DNA of 59,970 nucleotides from Nocardioides lianchengensis (GTDB taxonomy: Bacteria; Actinomycetota; Actinomycetes; Propionibacteriales; Nocardioidaceae). The notes under the pieces were generated by a model that searched no databases, had not been told where the DNA came from, and worked only from the letters and a program-made list of their open reading frames with translations. This document shows, one piece after another, positions 1 to 10,303 of the stretch. Each line of letters starts with the position of its first letter. Positions within the stretch are counted from its first letter, which is position 1. The translations under genes and the position numbers were made by a program. The stretch is taken from positions 274,261-334,230 of the forward strand of contig NZ_FMZM01000007.1 in NCBI RefSeq assembly GCF_900101465.1. Reading direction: 5' to 3'.

Positions 1-99
1 GCGAGGGTGTCAGGTGGTCTCGATACGCCCACTCGTTCCTCGCGGGCTACTCGACCAGCGAGGGCGTGTGGTGGTCTCGATACGCGACCGGCGAGGGCG
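1..99. repeat. Tandem intergenic repeat next to serC
   Basis: Two copies of a unit that begins GCGAGGG and continues into GGTGGTCTCGATACG lie head to tail, the first at 1-57 and a shortened one at 58-90. The next GCGAGGG at 91-97 runs straight into the serC stop codon. Positions 16-61 are nearly the reverse complement of an element at 53932-53977. I infer a dispersed, non-coding, REP-like element; the family name is not known to me. Confidence 0.6.
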
Positions 100-1813
<1,714 letters not shown>

Positions 1814-1814
<1 letters not shown>

Positions 1815-2407
1815 TGCTGCTGCCCCCCAAGGTGGCCCACGGCGTCGCCGACGGCTCGGTGACGCTGGCCTTCCGCCGCTGGGCGAAGCCGGGGGTGAAG
1901 GTCGGCTCGCAGTTCCGCACGGTGGCGGGGGTCATCCGGGTCGACGGGGTCGAGGCGGTCGACGCCGAGGCGATCAGCGACGCGGACGCCGTCGCGGCAG
2001 GCTGGCCGGACGCCGCCCGGCTCCGTCGCCAGCTGGACAAGGTCGAGGGCGGGCTGCCGACGTACCGCGTGCTGCTGGCGTACGCCGGCCCGGACCCCCG
2101 GGTCGCCCTGCGCGAGAGCGCCGAGCTCAGCGACGACGACGTGCGCGCCATCGACGTACGGCTGGAGCGGCTGGACCGGGCCAGCAGCCACGGGCCGTGG
2201 ACGATGCCGACCCTCGCCCTGATCGGTCGGCGACCGCACGTGCGCGCGCCGGACCTGGCCGCCGAGATGGGGCGCGAGCGCGATCCGTTCAAGATCGACG
2301 TGCGCAAGCTGAAGAACCTCGGGCTCACCCAGAGCTTCGACGTCGGCTACGACCTGTCGCCGCGCGGTCGCGCCTACCTGGCGCGGACCACCCGCGCCGT
2401 CGACTGA
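1814..2407 (+). CDS. Hypothetical protein, possible ASCH/PUA-like domain
   Basis: A 197-residue soluble protein translated from an ATG that overlaps the GNAT stop codon. The first ~50 residues (LPPKVAHGVADGSVTLAFRRW...KVGSQFRTV...GVIRVDGVEAV) resemble the short beta-barrel of ASCH/PUA-like domains, which often bind RNA or nucleotides. The C-terminal half (residues ~130-190) looks like a small winged-helix with GRRPHVRAPDLAAEMG and DVRKLKNLGLT, close to fold patterns for DNA binding. Only the fold resemblance is proposed; the function is unknown. Coupling to a GNAT enzyme is seen directly. Confidence 0.6.
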
Positions 2408-2432
2408 CCTCAGGTCGGCCGCGGGGCGGTCG

Positions 2433-3002
2433 ATGGTCGAACCCGTGCGCCGTACCGTCTGCCTCCTCGTCCTGCTGGCGACCCTGCTGACCGCGGCCCC
2501 GGCCGGCGCGGCGGCGCCGATCGAGGACTACGCGCCGTACCAGCCTCAGACCCGCTGCGCGCCGAAGGCCAAGCCCGGCACCGTGGTGCTCGGCCGCTGG
2601 CTCGTCCGGAGGTACGGCGGCGCGTACGGCGGGGTGTCGCGCGCCTGCACGAAGGGCTCGACGTCGGAGCACGCCGAGGGGCGGGCCTTCGACTGGACCC
2701 TCGACGTGCGGCGCGGTCGCGACCGGCGCGCGGCGCGGCGGATGATGCGCGACCTGTTCGCCACCGACCGGGCCGGCAACGCCGACGCCCGCGCCCGGCG
2801 GATGGGCGTCATGTACGTCATCTGGGACGACCGGATCTACTCCGCCTGGAACGGCTTCGCGCCCGAGCGCTACCTCAGCTCGTCCTGCCGCACCGTGCGG
2901 CGCTGCTCGACGACGCTGCGGCACCGCGACCACGTGCACCTCTCGCTCACCCGCGCCGCCGCGCGCGGCCGGACGTCGTGGTTCGAGGGGCGCCTGGACT
3001 AG
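2433..3002 (+). CDS. Secreted M15-like peptidase / extensin-like protein
   Basis: A 189-residue protein with a signal peptide (basic start, hydrophobic VCLLVLLATLLTAAPAGAAA, residues 9-28). The body has S-x-H80-A-E-G-R-A-F-D87 and a C-terminal H167-V-H169, matching the zinc ligands of M15 D,D-/L,D-carboxypeptidase-like domains. It could therefore trim peptidoglycan peptides outside the membrane. Four cysteines may form disulfides. Such short actinobacterial proteins are often left as hypothetical; peptidase activity is inferred only from the zinc motif. A GTG four codons in is an alternative start. Confidence 0.65.
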   Translation: MVEPVRRTVCLLVLLATLLTAAPAGAAAPIEDYAPYQPQTRCAPKAKPGTVVLGRWLVRRYGGAYGGVSRACTKGSTSEHAEGRAFDWTLDVRRGRDRRAARRMMRDLFATDRAGNADARARRMGVMYVIWDDRIYSAWNGFAPERYLSSSCRTVRRCSTTLRHRDHVHLSLTRAAARGRTSWFEGRLD

Positions 3003-3017
3003 CCGGTCAGGGCCGGA

Positions 3018-4121
3018 TCAGCCGTGCCACTCCGCCTGCCAGCCGTCGACCTCGTCGGCCTTGCGGGCGGCGGGGCCGGTGTAGATGGCCGAGGGACGGA
3101 TCAGCCGGCCGGTGGTCTTCTGCTCCAGGATGTGCGCGGACCAGCCGCCGGTGCGGGCACAGGTGAACATCGAGGTGAACATGTGGGCCGGGACCTCGGC
3201 GAAGTCGAGGACGATCGCGGCCCAGAACTCGACGTTGGTCTCCAGCACCCGGTCGGGGCGGCGCTCGCGCAGCTCCTTCAGGGCCGCCTGCTCGAGGGCC
3301 TCGGCGACGGCGTACCGCGGGGCGTCGAGCTCCTTCGCCGTACGGCGGAGCACGCGGGCGCGCGGGTCCTCGGCGCGGTAGACGCGGTGGCCGAAGCCCA
3401 TCAGCCGCTCGCCGGAGTCGAGCAGGCCCTTGACGTAGGCGGTGGCGTCGCCGGACTTCTCGACCTCCTCGATCATGGTGAGCACGCGGGCCGGCGCACC
3501 GCCGTGCAGCGGGCCGCTCATCGCGCCGATGGCGCCGGAGAAGGCGGCCGCGACGTCGGCGCCGGTGGAGGTGATGACGCGGGCCGTGAAGGTGGAGGCG
3601 TTCATGCCGTGCTCGGCCGCGGAGGACCAGTAGGCGTCGATCGCGTGGGCGTGCTTGGGGTCGGCCTCGCCCTTCCAGCGGATCAGGAACTTCTCGGCGA
3701 GGGTCCTCCCCTCGTCGACGGCCTTCTGGGGGACCACGGGCTGGTTCAGGCCGCGGGCCGACTGGGCGGCGTACGAGAGCACCATGACCGCGAGCCGACC
3801 GATGTCCTCGCGGGCCTGCTCGTCGCTGATGTCGTAGGTCTGGCCGAAACCGAAGGCCGGCGCGAGCATCGCGACCGCGGCCTGGACGTCGACGCGCACG
3901 TCGCCGGTGTGGACCGGGAGGTTGTAGGGCTCCGCGGGGGCGAGACCGGGGGAGTACTTGCCGTCGATCAGCAGGCCCCAGACGTTCTCGAACGGGACCC
4001 GGCCGACGATGTCCTCGATGTCCACGCCGCGGTAGCGCAGCGCCGAACCCTCCTTGTCGGGCTCCGCGATCTGCGTCTCGAAGGCGACGACGCCCTCCAG
4101 CCCGTGGTGTACCTCGGTCAT
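3018..4121 (-). CDS. citA: Citrate synthase 2
   Basis: A 367-residue type II-like small citrate synthase of the actinobacterial citrate synthase 2 group, condensing oxaloacetate and acetyl-CoA. The catalytic triad is visible: H206 in SGPLHGGAP, H245 in GFGHRVYR and D306 in VLDFAEVP. The N-terminal LEGVVAFET...LRYRGVDIEDIV block is typical. The start at 4121 (MTEVHHGLEG) is preceded by GGAGTCG on the minus strand. A longer in-frame reading upstream covers the pdxH gene and is a shadow. A 2-methylcitrate synthase role cannot be excluded; no prp genes are nearby. Confidence 0.92.
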   Translation of the reverse strand: MTEVHHGLEGVVAFETQIAEPDKEGSALRYRGVDIEDIVGRVPFENVWGLLIDGKYSPGLAPAEPYNLPVHTGDVRVDVQAAVAMLAPAFGFGQTYDISDEQAREDIGRLAVMVLSYAAQSARGLNQPVVPQKAVDEGRTLAEKFLIRWKGEADPKHAHAIDAYWSSAAEHGMNASTFTARVITSTGADVAAAFSGAIGAMSGPLHGGAPARVLTMIEEVEKSGDATAYVKGLLDSGERLMGFGHRVYRAEDPRARVLRRTAKELDAPRYAVAEALEQAALKELRERRPDRVLETNVEFWAAIVLDFAEVPAHMFTSMFTCARTGGWSAHILEQKTTGRLIRPSAIYTGPAARKADEVDGWQAEWHG

Positions 4122-4184
4122 CGGCGCGACTCCTTCGTCTCGTGGGCGCAGGCGGCAGCGCCCCCGGCATTGTGTACCCATCCC

Positions 4185-4190
4185 TAGGCT
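4185..4190 (+). promoter_or_regulatory. Leaderless-type -10 box of pdxH
   Basis: TAGGCT ends 6 nt before the pdxH ATG at 4197, and there is no Shine-Dalgarno between them. This is the layout of a leaderless actinobacterial promoter. The same hexamer precedes the tetR gene at 7954. Confidence 0.5.
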
Positions 4191-4196
4191 GGCGGT

Positions 4197-4859
4197 ATGG
4201 CCGACCCCACACCGGACACCGGACTGGACCTGCGGGCGCTGCGGCACGAGTACGCCGCCGCCGGGCTGGAGGAGAGCGACCTCGCGCCGGACCCGATCAC
4301 CATGTTCCGCCGCTGGTTCGACGAGGCGCAGGCCGCCGGCGTGCACGAGCCGAATGCCCTCGTGGTGGCGACCGCCGACGCCGACGGCGTCCCGTCCTCG
4401 CGGATGGTGCTGCTGAAGGGGCTCTCGGACGCGGGCTTCGTCTTCTTCACCAACACCCGCTCGCGCAAGGGCTCCGAGCTGGCCGAGAACCCGCGCTGCG
4501 CGCTGCTCTTCCCGTGGCACCCGCTCGAGCGGCAGGTCCGCGTCGACGGGGTCGCGTCGCCCCTCCCGGCCGCGGACGTCGCCGACTACTTCGCCGTCCG
4601 GCCGCGCGGCTCCCAGCTCGGCGCCTGGGCGTCCCACCAGTCGCGGGTGGTGGCCGACCGCGAGGAGCTCGCGGCGTCGTACGCCGAGGTCGAGGCGCGC
4701 TACGACGGCGCCGACGTCCCCGTCCCGGAGGAGTGGGGCGGCTACCTCGTCCGCCCGGAGGCGGTCGAGTTCTGGCAGGGCCGTCCCGGCCGGATGCACG
4801 ACCGGCTGGTCTACCGGCGCGCGGGTGAGGGCTGGACGACCGAGCGGCTGGCTCCCTAG
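4197..4859 (+). CDS. pdxH: Pyridoxamine 5'-phosphate oxidase
   Basis: A 220-residue FMN enzyme that oxidises pyridoxine/pyridoxamine phosphate to PLP. The landmarks are in order: N-terminal LRHEYAAAGLEESDL, P-[DN]-A-[LM]-x-[VL]-A-T with SSRMVLLKG (FMN phosphate binding), FTNTRSRKGSELAENP, LLFPWHPLERQVRVDG, and the C-terminal signature VEFWQGRPGRMHDRLVYRR. Length and motifs are complete. It sits tail-to-tail with a MocR-family regulator gene, 3 bp apart. That regulator is itself PLP dependent, so a functional link to B6 supply is possible but not shown. Confidence 0.96.
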   Translation: MADPTPDTGLDLRALRHEYAAAGLEESDLAPDPITMFRRWFDEAQAAGVHEPNALVVATADADGVPSSRMVLLKGLSDAGFVFFTNTRSRKGSELAENPRCALLFPWHPLERQVRVDGVASPLPAADVADYFAVRPRGSQLGAWASHQSRVVADREELAASYAEVEARYDGADVPVPEEWGGYLVRPEAVEFWQGRPGRMHDRLVYRRAGEGWTTERLAP

Positions 4860-4862
4860 GGA

Positions 4863-6254
4863 CTACCCCACCAGCACGGTGGCCAGCCGACGGACCCCCT
4901 CGACGAGGAGGGGGACCGGCGTCTCACCGTAGGTCAGGCGCAGGTACGACGCGTCGGGCTCGGTCGGGAACCATGCCGAGCCGGCGGAGACCAGCACTCC
5001 GGCGCCGCGGGCACGGGCGGCCAGGTCGACGTCGTCGACCCCGTCGGGGAGCCGGACCCACAGGTGCATGCCGCCGCCCGGGACCGTGTCGACCGAGGCG
5101 CCGGCCAGCCGGGCGCGAACCTCGGAGAGCAAGGTGTCTCGGCGGGCGCCGAGCTCGCGAGCGACGGTACGGCGGTGCCGGCCGGCGGCCGGCGAGGACA
5201 GGAAGTCGACCGCGGCCTCCTGCAGCGGGCGGGAGACGTAGAAGTCGTCGAGGGTCTTGGCGGCGCGCAGCCGGTTGAGGGCGGGGCCGCGGGCGACCAG
5301 TGCGGCCACCCGGAGGGCGGGTGCGACCGGCTTCGACAGCGAGCGGACGTGGACGACGTGGCCGTCGACGTCCTGGGACACCAGCGTCGAGGGGGCGGGT
5401 CCATCGATGGTCAGGTCGCGGGCGTAGTCGTCCTCCAGCACGAACGCGCCGTACGAGCGGGCGAGCGCGAGCAGCTCCCGGCGACGGCCGGCGGCCAGGG
5501 TGCTGCCGGTCGGGTTGGCGTGCAGCGGCTGGACGACGACCAGCCGCGCGCCGCTGGACGCCAGCACCCGGTCCAGGACGTCGGTGCGCAGTCCGTCGGC
5601 GTCGGTCGGCACCGGGTGCACCTCGAGCGCGTGGCTGCGGGCGATGGAGATGAACCCGGCGTACGTCGGGGTCTCCAGCACCACCGCGTCGCCCGGCCGG
5701 GTGAGGGCGCGGATGGCGATCGACAGTGCGCTCTGTCCTCCGGAGGTGATCAGCACGTCGGCGGCGTCGACGCCCCCGATCTCGCGGGCGAAGAGCTGCC
5801 GCAGCGACTCGATACCCTCGACGGGCGCCCGCCCCCAGGCGCCGGTCCGGCGCACCGCGCGGGCCAGCGCGGCGCTGAGCGGCTTCTCGGGCACGAGCGT
5901 CTGGTCGAGGTAGCCGCCGGCGAGCCTGACCACCCCGGCCCCGGGTTCGGCGTGCAGGGCGAGGGTGCGGGAGGCGTCGGGCGGTGCGTGCCCGCCGAGG
6001 GCCACGTGCTGCCAGCCGAGGTCGGCCGAGCGCGTGGTCGGCGGGGCCGCCGCGACGAAGGTCCCAGCGCCCGGGCGGACGTCGACCAGGCCCTCGCCGT
6101 TCAGCTGGCGCACGGCCTGCTGCACGGTGAGCGGGGAGACCTGGAAGTGACGCTGCAGTTCGCGGACCGACGGCAGTCGCGCGCCGACCGGGCCGGCAGC
6201 GACGAGGTCGCGGAGCGCGGACAGCAGGGCGCCGCGACTGTTATCGTCATTCAT
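4863..6254 (-). CDS. MocR/PdxR-type GntR regulator with aminotransferase-like domain
   Basis: A 463-residue fusion: GntR-type winged helix-turn-helix (about residues 5-70, LPSVRELQRHFQVSPLTVQQAVRQL and GAGTFV) joined to a fold-type I aminotransferase domain (about 110-460). The PLP lysine is K308 in VRSLSKPVAP; HANPTG and LEDDYARD are the usual cofactor-site motifs. MocR proteins bind DNA direct repeats and respond to PLP or amino-compounds. Its start codon shares bases with the divergent EamA gene start, so it almost certainly controls that transporter and itself. pdxR is possible because pdxH is adjacent, but the divergent partner is a transporter, not pdxS/T. Confidence 0.92.
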   Translation of the reverse strand: MNDDNSRGALLSALRDLVAAGPVGARLPSVRELQRHFQVSPLTVQQAVRQLNGEGLVDVRPGAGTFVAAAPPTTRSADLGWQHVALGGHAPPDASRTLALHAEPGAGVVRLAGGYLDQTLVPEKPLSAALARAVRRTGAWGRAPVEGIESLRQLFAREIGGVDAADVLITSGGQSALSIAIRALTRPGDAVVLETPTYAGFISIARSHALEVHPVPTDADGLRTDVLDRVLASSGARLVVVQPLHANPTGSTLAAGRRRELLALARSYGAFVLEDDYARDLTIDGPAPSTLVSQDVDGHVVHVRSLSKPVAPALRVAALVARGPALNRLRAAKTLDDFYVSRPLQEAAVDFLSSPAAGRHRRTVARELGARRDTLLSEVRARLAGASVDTVPGGGMHLWVRLPDGVDDVDLAARARGAGVLVSAGSAWFPTEPDASYLRLTYGETPVPLLVEGVRRLATVLVG

Positions 6255-6276
6255 GGAAGATCAGAGTAGCGTTATC
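6240..6276. promoter_or_regulatory. Face-to-face leaderless promoters with GTTATC direct repeats
   Basis: The start codons of the divergent MocR and EamA genes overlap in the tetramer CATG at 6252-6255. On the plus strand TATCGT (6242-6247) lies 5 nt before the EamA ATG; on the minus strand TACTCT (6268-6263) lies 8 nt before the MocR ATG. Each -10 therefore sits at, or just past, the other gene's first codons. Two direct repeats GTTATC at 6240-6245 and 6271-6276 are 31 bp apart (three helical turns), flanking both. These are probable MocR operator half-sites. Confidence 0.6.
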
Positions 6277-7188
6277 AGGCTGGCCGCACGACCGGGTAAC
6301 GCTCCACCGCAAGCGGCGTCCCGTGGCTGGTTCCTGGGGCTGGTCGGCGTGGTGGGCTTCAGTTTCTCGCTGCCGGCGAATGTCTGGGCCGTCGCCGGGG
6401 CCGACCCGTGGACCATCACGGTGTGGCGCTCGCTCGCCGCCGGGATCCTGGCCCTGGCGATCCTGCGCGCGGCGCGCGCACCGCGTCCGGACCGGCGGGC
6501 GCTGCCGGCGCTGGCGGTCGGCGGACTCATGGTCGGCCTGGCCTTCCAGCTGCTTTCCTCGGCCGCGGTCACCTCCATCGACCCCGGCCGGGGTGCGGTG
6601 ATCCTCGGCCTGCTGCCCGCCTGCACCGCGGTCGTCGCGGCGGTGCTCGGTGACGAGCGGCTGCCCGGGTCGTTCTGGCTTGCGAGCGGCACCGGGGTCG
6701 CGGTGCTGACGGCGTACCTGCTCTCGCGGCCGGGGGCGGGCGGCGACGGGTTCGGGACCGGCGACCTGGAGATGCTGGGCGCGGTGGTCTGTGCGTCGGT
6801 CGGCTACGCGATCGGCGCCGATCAGGCTCGCACGCTCGGCGGCCCGCAGAGCATCTGCTGGAGCCTGGTCGTGCTGCTGCCGCTGACCCTCCCGCTCGGC
6901 GTGGTCTCGCTGTTCGTGAGCGAGGTGAGCTGGTCGCCCACGGTGCTCGGCGGGTTCGCCTACCTGGTGCTGGTCTCGCAGCTGCTCGGGTTCTTCGCCT
7001 GGTACGCCGGCCTCGCGCGCGGAGGCACCGCGAGGGTCAGCCAGGTCCAGCAGCTGCAGCCGCTGCTCACCATCGCCTGGTCGGCCTTGCTGTTCGCCGG
7101 CGAGATCGACGCCCGGACCGTCGCGGTCGGCGTCGCGGTGGGGCTGCTGGTCTGGCTGGCCCAGCGGGCGCGGCTCACTCGTCGCTGA
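6253..7188 (+). CDS. EamA/DMT-family transporter
   Basis: A 311-residue membrane protein with ten hydrophobic segments and two EamA repeats (starting about residues 25 and 170). It begins after a short hydrophilic N-terminus with GWFLGLVGVVGFSFSLPANVWAV. The RGAVILGLLPACTAVVAAVLGDERL and VQQLQPLLTIAWSALLFAGEID loops are the paired family signature. These are usually exporters of amino acids or metabolites, here under the divergent MocR regulator. No in-frame start exists between this ATG and the first membrane helix. The substrate is unknown. Its 3' end overlaps the convergent next gene by 14 bp. Confidence 0.88.
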   Translation: MEDQSSVIRLAARPGNAPPQAASRGWFLGLVGVVGFSFSLPANVWAVAGADPWTITVWRSLAAGILALAILRAARAPRPDRRALPALAVGGLMVGLAFQLLSSAAVTSIDPGRGAVILGLLPACTAVVAAVLGDERLPGSFWLASGTGVAVLTAYLLSRPGAGGDGFGTGDLEMLGAVVCASVGYAIGADQARTLGGPQSICWSLVVLLPLTLPLGVVSLFVSEVSWSPTVLGGFAYLVLVSQLLGFFAWYAGLARGGTARVSQVQQLQPLLTIAWSALLFAGEIDARTVAVGVAVGLLVWLAQRARLTRR

Positions 7189-7879
7189 TGACCGGGGCCG
7201 GCTGCGTGCCCCAGACAGCGGCGTCGAGCTGGAAGTCGTAGTCGGTCCACGTGGGCGAGTCGAGGTCGAGCTGCTGGATCTCGATCGCCGCGAACCGAGG
7301 CTCGGCGAGGTCCATCGCCCGCTCGAGCTGGGCGCGGAGCGCCGCCTCGCCGGGTCCGGTGACGACCGGCGCCTCGACGTCGACGAAGACGCGGGCGTCG
7401 GTGGCACCCGGCATGGTGCGCCACTCGGTGACGGTGATCGTGGCCGTGTCGTCCATCTGGTCGGCGGGCAGGTCCTCCGCCACCGCCATCTCGCCGCGAG
7501 AGCTCTCACGGCACACCTGGAGGACGGTGCGCTCACCGGCCTCCCCGACGCCGGGACGGCAGGCCTCCCGCTTCCCGTCGGGCAGCGTGTAGACGTCGGG
7601 CGCGGGCTCGCCGCTGCGGACCCCGGTGCGTCGGGTGACAGCCACCTCGCCGTACGCGGCGACCCGCAGCGAGCCGGTCGTCCACAGTGGTCCGACGGAG
7701 TCCTCGAAGGTCCGCAGGTCGGCGAGGCGGGCGTCCCAGACCGCACGGTTGGCCCGCACCTGGTCGGCGATCTCGCGGTCCTCGCCGTCGCCGGCCCACA
7801 GCACGGCCAGCACGGTCGTTGCGACGGCGAGGGCGACTGAGGTGACGAGCGCGGTGACCAGGAGGAGGTGGCGGCGCAT
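7175..7879 (-). CDS. Membrane-anchored hypothetical protein
   Basis: A 234-residue protein with one N-terminal hydrophobic segment (MRRHLLLVTALVTSVALAVA onward, residues 1-28), then a soluble extracytoplasmic domain. Two cysteines (in REACRPGVG and LQVCRES) could form a disulfide. The start at 7879 follows AGGGAAGGGAGCGAGGC on the minus strand, a plausible ribosome binding site; an earlier in-frame start would run into the TetR operator. I do not recognise a domain. It is divergent from the tetR-ABC exporter operon and may share its operator region. Confidence 0.7.
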   Translation of the reverse strand: MRRHLLLVTALVTSVALAVATTVLAVLWAGDGEDREIADQVRANRAVWDARLADLRTFEDSVGPLWTTGSLRVAAYGEVAVTRRTGVRSGEPAPDVYTLPDGKREACRPGVGEAGERTVLQVCRESSRGEMAVAEDLPADQMDDTATITVTEWRTMPGATDARVFVDVEAPVVTGPGEAALRAQLERAMDLAEPRFAAIEIQQLDLDSPTWTDYDFQLDAAVWGTQPAPVISDE

Positions 7880-7919
7880 GCCTCGCTCCCTTCCCTGGGG
7901 GGTATCCGAGAACCCGCTT

Positions 7920-7946
7920 GTGAGTGAGCACTCACTCACTTAGGCT
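7920..7946. promoter_or_regulatory. TetR operator palindrome and -10 box
   Basis: Positions 7920-7928 (GTGAGTGAG) and 7931-7939 (CTCACTCAC) are perfect 9-bp inverted arms around the centre CA. A TAGGCT -10 hexamer at 7941-7946 follows at once, 7 nt before the GTG of tetR. The palindrome thus covers the spacer/-35 area of a leaderless tetR promoter, and lies about 40 bp upstream of the divergent gene. It is the clear candidate for TetR autoregulation and control of the ABC exporter. Confidence 0.75.
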
Positions 7947-7953
7947 TCACGAC

Positions 7954-8565
7954 GTGAACGAGGACCTGCGCGGACCGCGCACCGCCCGGACCCGGGCCCG
8001 GCCGCTCTCGCCGGACGAACGGCGGGAGGTGATCCTCTCGGCGACCGTGCCGCTGCTGCACGTCCACGGCCGGGCGGTGACGAGCCGGCTGATCGCCGAG
8101 GCCGCGGGGATCGCGGAGGGCACCATCTTCCGGGTCTTCGCGACCAAGGAGGAGCTGGTCGACGCCGCCATCGCGCGGGCCTTCGATCCCGGCAACGTGG
8201 TGGCCCGGATCGAGGAGATCGACGGCCAGCTACCGCTGGAGGACCGGCTCGTGCGGCTGGTCTCGATCCTCCAGCAGCGCTTCCGCGCCACCTTCGGGCT
8301 GATGCAGAAGGTCGGCCTGGTCGGCCCGCCCGACCACCTGCACGACTCCGCCCAGGCCGACGCCTGGCGGGCCCGGCTCGAAGGGCTGCTCGTCGGCGTG
8401 GTCGGGGCCGACGCGGCGCGACTCGCCGTACCCGTCGAGGAGTTCGTGCACGTGCTGCGCCTGCTCACCTTCGCCGGCAGCCACCAGAAGGTCGCCGACG
8501 GGCGACTGCTCACCCCCGACCAGATCGTCGACGTCGTGCTCCACGGCACCCTGAGGAAGGACTGA
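7954..8565 (+). CDS. TetR family regulator of the ABC exporter operon
   Basis: A 203-residue TetR regulator from the GTG at 7954. The helix-turn-helix is VTSRLIAEAAGIAEGTIFRVFATKEELVDAAI (about residues 36-67), followed by a variable ligand-binding helix bundle. An ATG ten codons upstream lies inside the operator palindrome, so I reject it. The gene ends 1 bp before the first ABC exporter gene, making a three-gene operon in which a drug or lipid-like ligand probably relieves repression of its own exporter. The ligand is not predictable from sequence. Confidence 0.9.
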   Translation: MNEDLRGPRTARTRARPLSPDERREVILSATVPLLHVHGRAVTSRLIAEAAGIAEGTIFRVFATKEELVDAAIARAFDPGNVVARIEEIDGQLPLEDRLVRLVSILQQRFRATFGLMQKVGLVGPPDHLHDSAQADAWRARLEGLLVGVVGADAARLAVPVEEFVHVLRLLTFAGSHQKVADGRLLTPDQIVDVVLHGTLRKD

Positions 8566-8566
8566 C

Positions 8567-10303
8567 ATGCTCGTCCGGCTGCTCCGCACGCGGCTCGCGC
8601 CGTACCGCACCTGGCTCACCGCCGTCGTGCTGCTCCAGCTCGTCGGCGTGCTGGCGATGCTCTACCTGCCCAGCCTCAACGCCCGGATCATCGACGAGGG
8701 GATCGTCACCGGGGACACCGCCACCATCTGGCGCCTGGGCGGGCTGATGCTCGCCGTCTCGGTGGTGCAGATCCTCTGCTCCGTCGGGGCGTCCTGGTAC
8801 GGCGCCCGCACGGCGACGTCCTTCGGGCGCGACGTCCGGCGCGACCTGTTCCAGCGGGTCGGGACGTTCTCGGCCCGCGAGGTCCAGGACTTCGGGGCGC
8901 CGTCGCTGATCACCCGCACCACCAACGACGTCCAGCAGGTGCAGATGCTGGTCGTGATGACCTGCCTGATCGCGGTGTCCGCGCCGATCATGATGGTCGG
9001 CGGCGTGGTGATGGCGCTGCGCGAGGACGTCGGGCTGGGCTGGATCCTCGCGGTCGTGGTGCCGGCGCTCTTCGTGAGCGTCGGCTTCGTGATCTCGCGG
9101 ATGGTGCCGAGCTTCCGGGTCATGCAGGAGCGCATCGACGAGGTCAACCGGGTGCTCCGCGAGCAGATCAGCGGCATCCGCGTGGTCCGGGCCTTCGTCC
9201 GCGAGCCGCACGAGCGGGAGCGCTTCGGCGCGGCCAACGACCGGCTCACCGACGTGGCCGTGACGGCCGGTCGCTGGATGGCCACGATGTTCCCGCTGGC
9301 CATGCTCGTCGTGAACGTGTCCAGCGTCGCCGTCATCTGGTTCGGCGGCCACCGGGTCGACAGCGGCCAGATGCAGGTCGGCGCGCTGACCGCCTTCCTC
9401 TCCTACCTGATGCAGATCCTGATGTCGGTGATGATGGGGACGTTCATGCTCATGCAGGTCCCGCGCTCGGCGGTCTGCGGAGAGCGGATCGCCGAGGTGC
9501 TCGACACCGAGACGTCCGTGCGGCCGCCGGCCCGGCCGGTCACCCCCGACCCGGCCGACCGGGGGCGGCTCGACCTCGACGAGGTCACCTTCGCCTACCC
9601 GGGCGCGGCCGACCCGGTGCTGGACGGGATCTCGCTGTCGGCCCGGCCCGGCACCACGACGGCCGTCGTCGGCTCGACCGGTGCCGGCAAGACCACGCTG
9701 GTCAACCTGGTCCCGCGGCTCTTCGACGCGACCGGGGGCGTGGTCCGGGTCGGCGGCGTCGACGTGCGCGACCTCGACCCCGACGTGCTGTGGGGGGCGG
9801 TCGGCCTGGTGCCGCAGCAGGCTTACCTCTTCTCCGGCACCGTCCGCAGCAACCTCCAGCACGGCCGACCCGACGCGACCGAGGAGGACATGTGGGCGGC
9901 GCTCGAGGTCGCGCAGGCGCGCGACTTCGTGACGGCGCTGCCCGAGGGCCTCGACGCCCCGGTCGCGCAGGGCGGCACCAACCTGTCGGGCGGCCAGCGG
10001 CAGCGCCTGGCCATCGCCCGCGCCGTCGTACGACGTCCGGCGATCTACCTGTTCGACGACTCCTTCTCGGCCCTCGACCTGGCCACCGACGCCCGGCTCC
10101 GCGCCGCGCTGCGGCCGGTGACCACCGACGCGACCGTCGTGGTCGTCGCCCAGCGGATCTCCACGATCCGCGACGCCGACCTGATCGTGGTGCTGGAGGA
10201 CGGCCGGGTGGTCGGCCGCGGCACCCACGACGAGCTGCTGGCCGACTGCGGGACCTACCAGGAGATCGTCGCCTCCCAGCTCACCACCGAGGACGCCGCA
10301 TGA
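8567..10303 (+). CDS. ABC exporter half-transporter, degenerate-site subunit
   Basis: A 578-residue exporter subunit with six membrane helices (about residues 15-300) fused to an ATPase domain. Walker A is GSTGAGKTT (369-377), the signature is LSGGQRQRLA, and Walker B reads YLFDDSFSALD. The usual catalytic glutamate after the Walker B aspartate is replaced by aspartate. In known heterodimeric exporters such as TM287/288 one subunit carries this change and forms the non-hydrolysing site. Its partner gene overlaps by 4 bp. Export of drugs, lipids or peptides is the likely role. Confidence 0.92.
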   Translation: MLVRLLRTRLAPYRTWLTAVVLLQLVGVLAMLYLPSLNARIIDEGIVTGDTATIWRLGGLMLAVSVVQILCSVGASWYGARTATSFGRDVRRDLFQRVGTFSAREVQDFGAPSLITRTTNDVQQVQMLVVMTCLIAVSAPIMMVGGVVMALREDVGLGWILAVVVPALFVSVGFVISRMVPSFRVMQERIDEVNRVLREQISGIRVVRAFVREPHERERFGAANDRLTDVAVTAGRWMATMFPLAMLVVNVSSVAVIWFGGHRVDSGQMQVGALTAFLSYLMQILMSVMMGTFMLMQVPRSAVCGERIAEVLDTETSVRPPARPVTPDPADRGRLDLDEVTFAYPGAADPVLDGISLSARPGTTTAVVGSTGAGKTTLVNLVPRLFDATGGVVRVGGVDVRDLDPDVLWGAVGLVPQQAYLFSGTVRSNLQHGRPDATEEDMWAALEVAQARDFVTALPEGLDAPVAQGGTNLSGGQRQRLAIARAVVRRPAIYLFDDSFSALDLATDARLRAALRPVTTDATVVVVAQRISTIRDADLIVVLEDGRVVGRGTHDELLADCGTYQEIVASQLTTEDAA

